Counted from the stretch's first letter, positions 52,141 to 62,736 are shown. The stretch is 64,000 nt of DNA from Paraburkholderia sejongensis (GCF_020880815.1 NZ_JAJITD010000019.1:85127-149126), one strand, 5' to 3'. Notes: generated by a model from the sequence alone, not told the origin. Translations and numbers: made by a program.

Positions 52141-53481
52141 ATGAAAACCAGTCTGAAGGGTGTTGGCGCGGCGTTGCGTGGCGCGCTGCCGTCTGTGGCG
52201 TCCGTGGCGTCGCTCGCGTCGCTGGCGCTCGCCGCATGGGTCGCGCAGACGCCGGCCCAGGCCGCCGCGAATTCGCCCGCCGATCAAACGCTGGTGCAGC
52301 GCGGCGCCTATCTCGCGCAGGTCGGCGATTGTGCGGCCTGCCATACCGCGCCGAAGGGCAAGCCGTTCGCCGGCGGTCTGCCGATGACGACGCCGCTGGG
52401 CCGCATCTACACGACCAACATCACGCCGGATGCGCAGACCGGCATCGGCGGCTACACGGAAGCGGACTTCATTCGCGCGCTGCGCGAAGGCGTCGCGAAA
52501 GACGGCCACAACCTGTATCCGGCGATGCCGTATCCGTCGTACGCGAAGGTCAACGACGCCGACGCGAAGGCGCTCTACGCGTTCTTCATGCACGGCGTCG
52601 CGCCGGTGCAGCAGGCCAATCGCGAGCCGGACATCAAGTGGCCGATGAACATGCGCTGGCCGCTGAAGTTCTGGAACCTCGCGTTCCTCGACAAGAGCAC
52701 CTATCGCGACAAGCCGGGCAAGGACGCCGCGTGGAATCGCGGCGCGTATCTGGTGCAGGGGCTCGGCCATTGCGGCTCGTGTCACACGCCGCGCGGCGTC
52801 GCGTTCCAGGAAAGCGCGCTCGACGAAAGCGGCAGCGCGTTCCTGAGCGGCGCGCTGCTCGACGGCTGGTTCGCGTCGAATCTGACCGGCGAGCACAACG
52901 CGGGGCTGGGCCGCTGGAGCGACGAGGATCTGCGCACGTTCCTGAAGACCGGCGCGAATCGCCATGCATCGGCGTTCGGTTCGATGACGAGCGTGATCAA
53001 CAACAGCACGCAGAATCTGAGCGAGGCGGATCTCGCGGCGGTGTCGACGTATCTGAAATCGTTGCCGCCGGCGGCCGGCACCGGCGCGCCGCCTTATGCG
53101 TACGATCCGCGGACCACCAAGGTGTCGCTCGAGCGTCCCGCCAACGATGCCGGCGCGCGCGTCTACACCGCGTATTGCCTGCATTGCCACGGCGCCGACG
53201 GGCACGGCTTCGCGCCGATGCTCGCGCCGCTCGCCGGCAATCCGAACGTGCTCGCGAAGGATCCGTCGTCGCTGATCAACGTGACGCTGAACGGCACCGG
53301 TGATCTGGTGATCGACGGCGTGCCGTCGCCGTTCCCGATGCCGGCCTTCGCGACGGTGCTCGACGACCAGCAGATCGCCGACGTGTTGAGCTTCGTGCGC
53401 GCGGGCTGGAACAACGGCGCGCCGGCGGTTGGTGTGGAGCAGGTGAGCAAGCTGCGCAAGTCGACACAGGCGGCGCAGTAG
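52141..53481 (+). CDS. tri-haem cytochrome c subunit
   Basis: A 446-residue periplasmic cytochrome. The N-terminal signal peptide ends near 'AQAA' (residue 41). Three CxxCH haem sites (CAACH, CGSCH, CLHCH) divide the protein into three class I domains, the layout of alcohol/aldehyde dehydrogenase cytochrome subunits. It starts 17 bases after the large subunit and would pass electrons from the molybdenum hydroxylase to a terminal oxidase or quinone. Confidence 0.92.
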   Translation: MKTSLKGVGAALRGALPSVASVASLASLALAAWVAQTPAQAAANSPADQTLVQRGAYLAQVGDCAACHTAPKGKPFAGGLPMTTPLGRIYTTNITPDAQTGIGGYTEADFIRALREGVAKDGHNLYPAMPYPSYAKVNDADAKALYAFFMHGVAPVQQANREPDIKWPMNMRWPLKFWNLAFLDKSTYRDKPGKDAAWNRGAYLVQGLGHCGSCHTPRGVAFQESALDESGSAFLSGALLDGWFASNLTGEHNAGLGRWSDEDLRTFLKTGANRHASAFGSMTSVINNSTQNLSEADLAAVSTYLKSLPPAAGTGAPPYAYDPRTTKVSLERPANDAGARVYTAYCLHCHGADGHGFAPMLAPLAGNPNVLAKDPSSLINVTLNGTGDLVIDGVPSPFPMPAFATVLDDQQIADVLSFVRAGWNNGAPAVGVEQVSKLRKSTQAAQ

Positions 53482-53520
53482 CGGTAGCGGGCTATTGAAA
53501 GAGCGGCTGGTTTGAACGGC

Positions 53521-53564
53521 ACCCCGAAGGTTGGACAGCGATTCGACCTTTGGGGTGTTTTTTT
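53521..53564 (+). terminator. intrinsic terminator of the hydroxylase operon
   Basis: The stem ACCCCGAAGGT/ACCTTTGGGGT (one G-U pair) with a 14-nt loop is followed by seven T residues (53558-53564). It lies 40 bases past the cytochrome stop. Confidence 0.75.
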
Positions 53565-53803
53565 ATGACGAAGTGCAATGAGCGGTTCAGCGAGCAACCG
53601 TTCTATCAGCGGGCGGTGCGAGTTAATCGTTTGCTTTTTGTAGTTTGCTTTTTGTATCCACATTTATTGACGTTTTAGATCCATCGGACAAGTCACATTT
53701 TCATCTTTCAATGTGCGTATTCCGTCCAATTAACGATTGTTGACTTACTGCGAGCGGTGGCCTGCGTTATTTTTCGGCGGGTTAGATAATCACGCTACGC
53801 AGA
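53565..53803 (+). promoter_or_regulatory. AT-rich leader and presumed promoter of the cdiA-type gene
   Basis: This 239-base stretch is notably AT-rich compared with flanking genes. It has a TTGACT box at 53740-53745 and the hexamer GATAAT at 53785-53790, but their spacing is not that of a single promoter. No coding sequence is supported. The start codon of the exoprotein has no strong ribosome site. Confidence 0.4.
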
Positions 53804-56800
53804 ATGAACAAGAATATGTTCCGGCTGGTTTTCAGCCGGTGCCGGGGTATGCTCGTCGCGGTTACGGAAACCGCCGTTGGCCACGGCAATGCAGACCGGG
53901 GCGAAACCCGCCCAGCCGCCTCGCGCCCACTCACGCTGTTCGCGATGCGCCACGCGGCATTTGCCGCGCTGGTGCTGTGCGGACTCGCGCCTGTGTTCGC
54001 GGATGCACAGATCGTATCTTCAGGCACGCACGCGCCCAATGTCATCCAGACGCAGAATGGCCTGCCGCAAGTCAATATTAATAAGCCGTCGAATGCCGGG
54101 GTGTCGGTTAATACGTATTCGCAGTTCGATGTGCAGAAGAACGGTGCGATTCTGAATAACTCGCCCGTCGTCACGAACACACAACTTGCCGGGCAGATAA
54201 ACGGTAACGCAAACCTTTCTCCCGGCCAGTCCGCGCGGATCATCCTGAACCAGGTCAACAGCAATTCGCCGAGCCAACTGCGCGGTTTTCTGGAAGTGGC
54301 CGGTAGCAAGGCCGAAGTCGTCGTGGCCAACGGTTCGGGCATCGTGGTCGATGGCGGCGGCTTTATCAATACGACGCGCGGCATCCTCACCACCGGTACG
54401 CCGATGCTCGATGCGAGCGGCAACCTGACGGGCTTTAACGTCACCGGCGGCACGATCTCGGTTCAGGGTGCGGGATTCAATGCATCGAATATCGATCAGG
54501 TGGATCTGATCGCGCGTGCGGTGCAGGCCAATGCGGCGATCTATGCCAACACGCTCGATGTGGTCACCGGCGCTAACCAGGTCGATCACGACACGCTCGC
54601 CGCAACATCCATCGCAGGCAATGGCGTGGCGCCCGGCGTGTCGATCGATGTGTCGCAGCTCGGCGGCATGTACGCGAACCGGATCGTGCTCGTGGGCACC
54701 GAGAATGGTGTCGGTGTCTCGAATGCGGGTGTTATCGCGGCGCAGGCGGGCGATCTCACGCTGACCACCGAGGGCCGGCTTGTCCTCACCGGCAGGACGA
54801 CCGCGAGCGGGGACCTCAATGCGTCGGCGGCAGGCGGTGTCGATAACAGCGGGACGACGTACGCGCAGCAGTCGGTCTCAGTCACGACGCCCGGCGCGCT
54901 GACAAATAGCGGCACGCTGGCCGCGCAGCAGAATCTGAATGCGACCACGGGCAGCGTGGCATCAACCGGGACGCTCGGCGCGGGTATCAATGGCGATGGA
55001 TCGGTTGCGCAGTCGGGCGACATGACGCTCAGCGCGAGCGGCATGCTGTCGGCCACCGGCACCAATGTCGCCGGCGGTAACGCCACGCTTCAGGGGGCAA
55101 CGGTCAGTGTTGCGGGCAGCAGCACGGCCGCGAACGGCGATCTCGTGCTGATGGCGGGCGGTGGCGACCTGAACGCATCGGGCGCGAAGATCGAAGCCGG
55201 CAACGCGCTAACGGCCTACGCGGCAGGCACGCTCGACACCAGCGCCGCGACGCTCGATGCCACCCGGCTCTCCACCCAGGCCGCGAACCTGACGAACCGC
55301 AACGGCACGATTACGCAGACCGGCACCGGGCCGACAACCGTGAACGTCTCCGGCACGCTCGACAACACCGGCGGCACGCTCCAGACCAATAGCGCGAATC
55401 TCGCGCTCGGCCCGGCCGCGCTGCTCAACGATAACGGCACGATCACGAATTCCGGCACCGGCACGCTGTCGGTCGATTCGGACACGCTGTCGAACAACGG
55501 CGGTACGCTGGCGACGAACGGCGCGCTGGATATCCGCGCGGATGCGGTGTCGAACCGGGACGGCATGCTCGCGGGGCAGTCGACGGCCACGCTCGTGGTG
55601 GGCTCGCTTGATAACAGTGCTGGCGGCTATGTCGGCGCACAGGACGTCTCGATTAGCGACTCGGGCGCATTGAACAACGCAGGCGGCACGGTGCAGGCCG
55701 ATGGTCTGCTCAACGTCTCGGCGCAGACGGTCGGGAACGATGCCGGCACGATTGCAAACGGCGGCACGGGCACCACGGTCGTGAACGCGAGCGGCGCGCT
55801 GAGCAACACCGGTAACGGCTTCATCGGCGGCAACGGTGACGTGTCGGTCTCCGGCGCGGGCATCGCGAATACGGGCGGCACCGTAACGGCAGGCGGCGCC
55901 GCGTCGGTCACGTCAGGCGGTGCGCTCGACAACCGCGCGGGCTTCATCCAGGGCAACAACGCGGCGGATGTGTCGGCACAGGGCGCGCTCGATAACAGCG
56001 GCGGCCAGATCGAAGCGAACGCCGCGACGGCGAGCCTGGCGGTCTCGGGAGCCTCGGTCGACAACGCCAACGGACGCATCGCCAACATCGGCACCGGCGC
56101 AACGCAGATCAGCGCGGCGACGGTGACCAACGCCAATACGGGCGGCGTGGCCGGCGCGGGGATGATCGGCGGCAACGGCGATGTGACTGTGAACGCGCGG
56201 GCGCTGTCGAACACGGACGGCGCGCAGATCGTGTCGGGGCACGATCTGACGCTGAACGCGACGCAATCGGTGGATAACACGGGCGGCTCGCTATCGGGCG
56301 CGAGCGACCTGACGCTCAACGGCGCGCAAGCGGCAGTGAGCAACGCGAACGGCTCGATCCACGGCAACGGTGTGGTCAGCCTCGATACCGCGTCGCTGGA
56401 CAACACGTCGGGCAGGATCGGTAACGACGCGGGCAGCGGCGGCAGCGTAGCGATAACGAGCGGCACCCTCACGAATCAGGACGGCGCCATCGGCAGCGAC
56501 GAGGACCTGAGCCTCACAACGAACCAGCTGACCGGCGACGGCCGCATCGTGGCGGGCCGTGACGGCGCGGTCACCATCGACGGCGATTACACGCAGAGTG
56601 CGGCGAACCGGATCCAGGCCAATCACGACCTGTCGTTCACGACGACCGGCGACTTCACCAATCAGGGCACGCTCGCCGCGGTCAACGCACTCACGGTCAA
56701 TGCGGCCAACGTGGACAACCAGGCCGGCGCGGACCTCAACTCGTCCAGCACCACGGTCAACGCGGTGAACGCGATCACCAATGAAGGCCGGATCGAAGGC

Positions 56801-59800
56801 GATACCGTCACGACGAACAGCGCCACGCTGACCAACACCGCTGCCATCATCGGCAACACGGTGACGCTCAACGGCAGCCAGTCGATCGTGAATACAGGCC
56901 CAGCAGCGATCATCGCCGCCGCGTCGGAACTGAACCTGTATTCGCCCGGCGACATTTCGAATACGGCCGGCGCGAACATCTTCAGCCTGGGCGATATCCA
57001 CCTCGCCGCCGATGCCACGCGCGACGCGAACGGTCTCCTCGCCCACCGCAGCAATTCGCTCACCAACGACCAGTCCACCATCGAGGCTCAGGGCAGCGTC
57101 GAGGTCGCCACGCAGACGCTGACCAACTCGCGTCCCGCGCCGACGGTTGAGACCGTGACGACCGATGTCGAATCGGTTCACCAGACCAAGCGCGACAAAT
57201 ACATGGCCTGCACGCCGACCAACGGCGACGGCAATGCAGACTGCGGCGATGCACTCTGGTCCGGTCCCTACAAGACGCCGCTCACGGCGACCTACGCCGC
57301 CTCGGATGTCGTTTCGGAAACCTCGGGCCCGAACGCGACCGACCGCGCGCTCGTCGTGAACGCGAACGGTGTCCAGCAGACGATCTGGTTCAACACGTCC
57401 ACGACGAATCCCGATGGTTCGGTCACGGTCACCTACTGGGACGGCTACGACCCGAACATCAACTACGATCCCGCGACCGAATATCCGGTGCGCAGCGATG
57501 GACACAATGGTTACCAGCGCGTGGAGATTGCGCGCGATACGACAACGACCACGCAGCAGGACCAGATCGTCGGTCCGCAGGCGCAGCAGGCGCAACTGCT
57601 CGCAGGCCGAAACCTGGTGCTGGCGAATGTCGGCACGCTGAACAACAGCTACAGCGCGATCGCCGCGGGCGGTTCGATCCAGATCGGCACAAGCAGTCAG
57701 GATGGCGAAGTTTCCGGCGGCGCCGGCAATTACGGCGGCACCACGGTCAACAACACTGGCCAGACGCTGTATCAGTACCAGCGTCAGGACATCGTGTCGA
57801 CCTACGCGTGGAACGAGAACATCACCCAGGACGTGGGCGCGGTCGTGCAGCCGTCGATCGTGCTCGCGCCGGTGGCGATCGGCGGCACGGGCGGCACGAT
57901 CATCGCGAACAATGCGGTGCAGATCAGCGCAACCGACGTCAGCAACACGAACGTCGCGGCGGCGAACTCATCGACGGGCGCAACCGGCGGCACGCTCGGC
58001 GCGAACCAGCTGATGACGGGTACGCAGGTCAGCGCGCCGCAGAGCGTCGCGAACAGCACGGGCCAGCTCGACATCAGGCTTCCCACGAGCGGGCTGTACA
58101 CGTACCAGAGCGCGCCCGATGCGTCGTACCTGGTCGTCACCGATCCGCGGCTCACGAGCTATACGAGCTTCATCTCCAGCGATTACATGCTCCAGCAGCT
58201 TGGGCTCAATCCGCAGCGCGTGGAGAAGCGTCTTGGCGACGGCATGTATGAAGAACAGCTGGTGGGCGAGCAGATCACGCAGCTGACCGGGCGCGTGTAT
58301 CTCGAAGGCTATACGGACAACCTCGAGCAGTACCAGGCGCTGATGACCAGCGGCGTGAACGTCGCGCAGCAGTTCGGCCTCGTGCCCGGCATCGCGCTGA
58401 CGGCCGCGCAGATGGATGCGCTGACGAGCGACATTGTGTGGCTGGTGAGCCAGAGCGTCACGCTGCCGGATGGCTCGAGGCAGCAGGTGCTCGCGCCCGT
58501 CGTCTACCTCGCGCAGACCCATGCGAATGACCTGCAACCGACCGGCGCGCTGATCGCAGCCGATGACGTGGAGATTCGCGCGACGGGTAGCGCGACGAAC
58601 AGCGGCGTGATCAAAGGCGGTACGCAGACGGTGGTGAGCGCGACGGACATCCTGAACCGTGGCGGCACCATCGGCAGTAGCGGTACGGACGGAACCACGG
58701 TCGTTTCCGCGACCAACGACGTAGTGAACGCGTCCGGCATGATCAGCGGCAATCGCGTCGCGGTGCTGGCGGGCAACGATATCGTCAGCACGACGCTGGT
58801 CGACGTCAACGGCATCAGCTCGGCGGCCGGCGACAGCAAGGTCAGCCAGACGCTGCTCGGCGCGCAGGGCACGATTGCATCGACCGGCGACATGGTGATC
58901 GCAGCGGGCAACGATCTGACCGTGCGTGGCGCGAACATCAGCGCGGGCGGCGCTGCGCAGATCAGCGCCGGTCATGACATCACGGTCGATGCGGTGCAGT
59001 CCACCACATCGCAGTCGCTTGCGCAGAATCACCAGCATCACTGGGAAGAGAGCACCGTCATCAACCAGACCAGCGCGATTTCTGCTGGCGGTGACCTCGC
59101 GATACAGAGCGGCAACGACGCGACGTTCAAAGGCGCGACGGTAACCGCCGGCGGCGACATGGCGGTCGTCGCGAGCGGCAACCTGACAGCGACCACGGTC
59201 ACCGATACCGCGAAATACGACAACGTCGCCACCGACGGCAGAAGCCGCAAGGAAGTCGATCATACGTACGACGAACGGTCGGTCGGCAGCAGCTTTACGG
59301 CGGGTGGGAATGCGACGCTCGGCGCGGTCAGTAGCGATGTGGGCAAGGGCAACGTGACGCTCACGGGGTCGAGCCTGACAGCGGGCATGACGAACGGCGT
59401 GGATAACGGCACCGGAACGGCGAGCATCGCTGCGACGGGCAACGTGACGATCAACGAGGCTCGTGAGGAGCACGACAGCTATCAGGCAGTCCAGTCGAAG
59501 CGCGGCAGTTTCGTGAGCGGCTCGACGATCGATACCACGCAGGACACGCACGCCAATGTCGCCGTGGGAAGTCTCGTATCGGGCGATACGGTCGATATCC
59601 AGGCCGGCAAGGATCTGACCATCAAGGGTTCGACGGTCGTCGGCACGAACGACGTGAATCTCGCCGCGGCGGGCAACGTCACCATTACGACTTCGCAGGA
59701 CACGCAGAACACGGCCACGAGCTACGAAAAGCATCAGTCGGGGTTGATGTCGAGCGGCGGTGTCGGGTTCTCGATCGGCAGCGCGTCGCTGAAGGAGACG

Positions 59801-62347
59801 ACGCAGACCTCGCAGGTGACGAACAACGCGAGCACGGTCGGGTCGCTCGACGGCAACCTGACGATCAATGCCGGCAATGATCTGCAGGTCACGGGCAGCG
59901 ACCTGGTCGCGGGGAAAGACGTCACGGGCACGGCCGCCAACGTGACGATCGACGCCGCGACGAACAGCTACCAGACGGCCGAGAGCCAGGAGACGCACAA
60001 GAGTGGGGTGACCCTTGCTCTGTCGGGCAGCGTCGGCGATGCGATCAACAGTGCGATCCAGCAGACCCAGGCAACCCGCGATAGCGCGGGCAACGGTAAT
60101 GATCGCGCGGCGGCGCTGCATGCGATCGCCGCGGTGGGCAATGCGGGGATTGCGGTTGCTGGCGTCACGGGTGGAGCGCTGGCCGGACAGAACCCGAGCA
60201 TTGCGGTTCAGCTGAGCGTCGGATCGAGCCAGAGTAAGAGCAACTCGTCGGAAGTCCAGGCCACGCAGCAGGGTTCGAGCGTGACGGCGGGCGGTGCAGC
60301 AAGCTTCATCGCGACCGGCGACAGCACGGCGGGCAGCGGGAACATGACCATTGCCGGCTCGAACGTCAATGCGAACGATGTGCTGCTTGCCGCGAAGAAC
60401 CAGGTGAACATCGTCAACACGACGGATACCGATTCCAAACGTAGTTCGAATTCCTCATCGAGTGCGAGCGTTGGCGTGTCGTACGGCACGAACGGTTTTG
60501 GCGTTTCGGCTTCGATGTCGAATGCGCATGGCGATGCGAACAGCGACGCGGCGATCCAGAATAACTCGCATATTACGGGCACGAATAGCGTTGCGATGGT
60601 TTCGGGCGGCGACACGAATATCATCGGTTCGGATGTCGCGGGCGGGACGGTGACGGCGAACGTCGGTGGCAATCTGAACATCGCAAGCGTGCAGGATACG
60701 ACGGCGAGCGCCGCGCATCAGAGCAGCGCGGGCGGCGGATTCAGTATCAGCCAGGGTGGTGGGAGCGCGAGTTTCAGTGCGCAGAATGGCCATGCGGATT
60801 CGGACTATGCGCAGGTCAAGGAGCAGGCGGGTATTTATGCGGGAGATGGCGGGTTCGATATCAACGTCAATGGCAATACCGATCTGAAGGGGGCGGTGAT
60901 TGCCAGTGATGCGGATGCTTCTGAGAATTCGCTGACGACCGGCACGCTTACCTTTAGCGATATCGAGAACCGGTCGCACTACAGTGCGACGAGTAATGGT
61001 GTCAGCGTGGGTGGAGGCGTCGGCAGCACAGGCAAGGCAACCGGCCCCGGCTCGGTCGGCGGCTCCGGTGGTGTGGTGCCGATGATGTCGCAGAACGAAA
61101 ACGGCGATGAGAGTGCAACGACGCGAAGCGCGATTGGTGCGGGTGCGATCAACATCACGAATGGGGCTGTGCAGACGCAGGACCTCGCGAGCCTGAGCCG
61201 TGATACGACCAACACCAATGGCACGGTGTCATCCACGCCGGATGTGAATAATCTGCTGTCGCAACAGGCGGATACGATGGCAGCCGCGCAGGCGGCGGGT
61301 CAGGTTGTTGCGCAGGGGATTGGAGCGTATGCGGATGTGAAGCGGAATGTGGCGCTGGCATCGAGTGATCAGGCGACGGCTGATGCGTGGGATGAGGGGG
61401 GATCAAACCGTGTAGCCCTTCACGTCGTCGGTGGAGCGCTGGTCGCGGGGCTGGGCGGTGGAAGTATCGGAAGTGCGGCAGCAGGCGCGGCAGGGGCGGG
61501 ATTTGCGTCGGCGTTTGCGGGAAAGCTGAACGGTCTTGCAGACCAGATTGGCGACGCAACGGGCTCGATGACGCTGGGTAATGTGGTGTCGAACGTGCTG
61601 GCCGGCGCAGGCGGTGCGCTGGTGGGTGGAAGCGCGGGGGCGTTCACGGCGTCGAATGCTGACCTGTACAACCGCAGCACCGGCAACGCCGATGGCAAGG
61701 GCGGCACAGGCAGCGACTTCCTGGATCGTCTGGGCGATGCGATCAGAAGCACGGCGGATGATCCGCTCGGCGCGTTGAATCACGCGCTGAACAGCATCGT
61801 TCCTGCGCCGGGACAGCAGCCGGACGCCGACCCCAATCCTCTGGTACAGGCTAATGACAACGGCAAGCCGCCGGCTACGGGCGGGGCAGTCGTGACGCCA
61901 CCCGCAGTGGTTTGTACGCCCAATGCAGGCTGTGTCATGACGCCTGCCGTGACGACGCCCGGAACACCGGGGTATGCTCCCGGTAATGCGACGTTGAACA
62001 GTGGCGATAACGGAGCTGGAGGCAATGCTCAAAGCGATGTCAATTTGGCGTCGCCTGATCGAACTGACCATATCCTGACAGGGGATGCAACGGGTGGTGG
62101 CCATCAATGGCCTGGAGGTCCCGGTAAATCGGTGTTTCCGCAAGACTGGTCGTCGTCGAAGATCATGAACGCTGTCTCGGATATTGCTACCGATCCATCT
62201 ATTCCTGAAACGGTTCAAGCCAACGGCAGAATAGTTAAAAATGGATCTGTCGATGGCATCGACATTCGTGTAGTTATAGAGCCGGCCAGTAAGGGCGGCG
62301 GAATCGTTACGGCATTCCCCACAAACGTTCCTAGAAATCCGAAATGA
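53804..62347 (+). CDS. cdiA: CdiA/FhaB-type two-partner secretion exoprotein with C-terminal EndoU toxin
   Basis: A 2847-residue secreted adhesin-toxin. It starts with an extended signal peptide region (MNKNMFRLVFSRCRGMLVAV, 1-25) and a second hydrophobic core (about 46-69). A TPS domain follows (about 70-310), then filamentous-haemagglutinin repeats. A central block (about 1425-1600, including 'SDYMLQQLGLNPQ' and 'LTGRVYLEGYTDN') is conserved in haemagglutinins. More repeats and an Ala/Gly-rich pretoxin segment precede 'NADLYN' (2618-2623), close to the Burkholderia NX(E/Q)LYN border. The last 224 residues are the toxin region; its end resembles EndoU RNases: His 2756 (DHILTGD), His 2767 (GGGHQ), a Lys at 2786 and 'VTAFPTN' at 2835-2841. 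Export needs a CdiB not seen here. Confidence 0.92.
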   Translation: MNKNMFRLVFSRCRGMLVAVTETAVGHGNADRGETRPAASRPLTLFAMRHAAFAALVLCGLAPVFADAQIVSSGTHAPNVIQTQNGLPQVNINKPSNAGVSVNTYSQFDVQKNGAILNNSPVVTNTQLAGQINGNANLSPGQSARIILNQVNSNSPSQLRGFLEVAGSKAEVVVANGSGIVVDGGGFINTTRGILTTGTPMLDASGNLTGFNVTGGTISVQGAGFNASNIDQVDLIARAVQANAAIYANTLDVVTGANQVDHDTLAATSIAGNGVAPGVSIDVSQLGGMYANRIVLVGTENGVGVSNAGVIAAQAGDLTLTTEGRLVLTGRTTASGDLNASAAGGVDNSGTTYAQQSVSVTTPGALTNSGTLAAQQNLNATTGSVASTGTLGAGINGDGSVAQSGDMTLSASGMLSATGTNVAGGNATLQGATVSVAGSSTAANGDLVLMAGGGDLNASGAKIEAGNALTAYAAGTLDTSAATLDATRLSTQAANLTNRNGTITQTGTGPTTVNVSGTLDNTGGTLQTNSANLALGPAALLNDNGTITNSGTGTLSVDSDTLSNNGGTLATNGALDIRADAVSNRDGMLAGQSTATLVVGSLDNSAGGYVGAQDVSISDSGALNNAGGTVQADGLLNVSAQTVGNDAGTIANGGTGTTVVNASGALSNTGNGFIGGNGDVSVSGAGIANTGGTVTAGGAASVTSGGALDNRAGFIQGNNAADVSAQGALDNSGGQIEANAATASLAVSGASVDNANGRIANIGTGATQISAATVTNANTGGVAGAGMIGGNGDVTVNARALSNTDGAQIVSGHDLTLNATQSVDNTGGSLSGASDLTLNGAQAAVSNANGSIHGNGVVSLDTASLDNTSGRIGNDAGSGGSVAITSGTLTNQDGAIGSDEDLSLTTNQLTGDGRIVAGRDGAVTIDGDYTQSAANRIQANHDLSFTTTGDFTNQGTLAAVNALTVNAANVDNQAGADLNSSSTTVNAVNAITNEGRIEGDTVTTNSATLTNTAAIIGNTVTLNGSQSIVNTGPAAIIAAASELNLYSPGDISNTAGANIFSLGDIHLAADATRDANGLLAHRSNSLTNDQSTIEAQGSVEVATQTLTNSRPAPTVETVTTDVESVHQTKRDKYMACTPTNGDGNADCGDALWSGPYKTPLTATYAASDVVSETSGPNATDRALVVNANGVQQTIWFNTSTTNPDGSVTVTYWDGYDPNINYDPATEYPVRSDGHNGYQRVEIARDTTTTTQQDQIVGPQAQQAQLLAGRNLVLANVGTLNNSYSAIAAGGSIQIGTSSQDGEVSGGAGNYGGTTVNNTGQTLYQYQRQDIVSTYAWNENITQDVGAVVQPSIVLAPVAIGGTGGTIIANNAVQISATDVSNTNVAAANSSTGATGGTLGANQLMTGTQVSAPQSVANSTGQLDIRLPTSGLYTYQSAPDASYLVVTDPRLTSYTSFISSDYMLQQLGLNPQRVEKRLGDGMYEEQLVGEQITQLTGRVYLEGYTDNLEQYQALMTSGVNVAQQFGLVPGIALTAAQMDALTSDIVWLVSQSVTLPDGSRQQVLAPVVYLAQTHANDLQPTGALIAADDVEIRATGSATNSGVIKGGTQTVVSATDILNRGGTIGSSGTDGTTVVSATNDVVNASGMISGNRVAVLAGNDIVSTTLVDVNGISSAAGDSKVSQTLLGAQGTIASTGDMVIAAGNDLTVRGANISAGGAAQISAGHDITVDAVQSTTSQSLAQNHQHHWEESTVINQTSAISAGGDLAIQSGNDATFKGATVTAGGDMAVVASGNLTATTVTDTAKYDNVATDGRSRKEVDHTYDERSVGSSFTAGGNATLGAVSSDVGKGNVTLTGSSLTAGMTNGVDNGTGTASIAATGNVTINEAREEHDSYQAVQSKRGSFVSGSTIDTTQDTHANVAVGSLVSGDTVDIQAGKDLTIKGSTVVGTNDVNLAAAGNVTITTSQDTQNTATSYEKHQSGLMSSGGVGFSIGSASLKETTQTSQVTNNASTVGSLDGNLTINAGNDLQVTGSDLVAGKDVTGTAANVTIDAATNSYQTAESQETHKSGVTLALSGSVGDAINSAIQQTQATRDSAGNGNDRAAALHAIAAVGNAGIAVAGVTGGALAGQNPSIAVQLSVGSSQSKSNSSEVQATQQGSSVTAGGAASFIATGDSTAGSGNMTIAGSNVNANDVLLAAKNQVNIVNTTDTDSKRSSNSSSSASVGVSYGTNGFGVSASMSNAHGDANSDAAIQNNSHITGTNSVAMVSGGDTNIIGSDVAGGTVTANVGGNLNIASVQDTTASAAHQSSAGGGFSISQGGGSASFSAQNGHADSDYAQVKEQAGIYAGDGGFDINVNGNTDLKGAVIASDADASENSLTTGTLTFSDIENRSHYSATSNGVSVGGGVGSTGKATGPGSVGGSGGVVPMMSQNENGDESATTRSAIGAGAINITNGAVQTQDLASLSRDTTNTNGTVSSTPDVNNLLSQQADTMAAAQAAGQVVAQGIGAYADVKRNVALASSDQATADAWDEGGSNRVALHVVGGALVAGLGGGSIGSAAAGAAGAGFASAFAGKLNGLADQIGDATGSMTLGNVVSNVLAGAGGALVGGSAGAFTASNADLYNRSTGNADGKGGTGSDFLDRLGDAIRSTADDPLGALNHALNSIVPAPGQQPDADPNPLVQANDNGKPPATGGAVVTPPAVVCTPNAGCVMTPAVTTPGTPGYAPGNATLNSGDNGAGGNAQSDVNLASPDRTDHILTGDATGGGHQWPGGPGKSVFPQDWSSSKIMNAVSDIATDPSIPETVQANGRIVKNGSVDGIDIRVVIEPASKGGGIVTAFPTNVPRNPK

Positions 62348-62574
62348 CGAAGCAACAAGAACACTATGATGAAATCGAGCGATTGATGCGTGAATCGCTC
62401 GCTCGGGTTGAAAGCGACCTCTCTAAACAAGACTACAAGGACATTGCTGAATATATTGACTTCGGAGAGTATGGAGTGGCGTATGAATTGCTGATCTGCA
62501 TTCTTGACAGGCAGCAGATAGGTCACCCGGAGTCATTGAAAATCGCAGGGAAATTGATGGGTATGAGTAGTTGA
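62344..62574 (+). CDS. cdiI: CdiI/MafI-like immunity protein
   Basis: A 76-residue acidic cytosolic protein starting at the ATG that overlaps the cdiA stop (ATGA), the classic coupling of a CDI toxin and its immunity gene. 'YIDFGEYGVAYELLICIL' resembles the MafI-type immunity family paired with EndoU-type toxins. Base composition is much less GC-rich than the window, as is usual for exchangeable CDI toxin/immunity modules. Binding to the toxin C-terminus is inferred. Confidence 0.8.
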   Translation: MTKQQEHYDEIERLMRESLARVESDLSKQDYKDIAEYIDFGEYGVAYELLICILDRQQIGHPESLKIAGKLMGMSS

Positions 62575-62583
62575 TGTGCATGT

Positions 62584-62616
62584 AGCAAACCCGTTTTGCG
62601 CCGGGTTTGCTGTTTG
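62584..62616 (+). terminator. stem-loop closing the cdiAI unit
   Basis: A perfect 10-bp stem AGCAAACCCG/CGGGTTTGCT (62584-62593 and 62602-62611) with an 8-nt loop and short T tail. It sits 10 bases after the immunity gene stop, so read-through to the downstream fragments or to a distant cdiB gene may be limited. Confidence 0.55.
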
Positions 62617-62625
62617 CAGCGTCGT

Positions 62626-62736
62626 TCAATCCGGCGTGATGACGAGCCAGCCGTACTGGACCTCGATTCGCATGCGCTGTCCGGGTGGAAATCCGGCCTG
62701 CTCAAGCCACATACCGGCGATACGCAGTGCGGGCGC
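62626..62736 (-). pseudogene. SymE-like toxin 3' fragment
   Basis: On the minus strand one frame reads PALRIAGMWLEQAGF then PPGQRMRIEVQYGWLVITPD and stops. This matches the C-terminal core of the SymE family (LxLxGxWLEQAGFxxGxxVxVxVxxGxLVITP), a type I toxin with an AbrB-like fold. The N-terminal half is missing: upstream the frame runs into the antisense of the CdiA fragment at about 62737. It is a truncated relic left by recombination. Confidence 0.75.

Noticed and set aside
57100..58700. Second toxin or separate gene inside the exoprotein
   Set aside because: The frame is continuous and the block matches the central conserved region of haemagglutinins.
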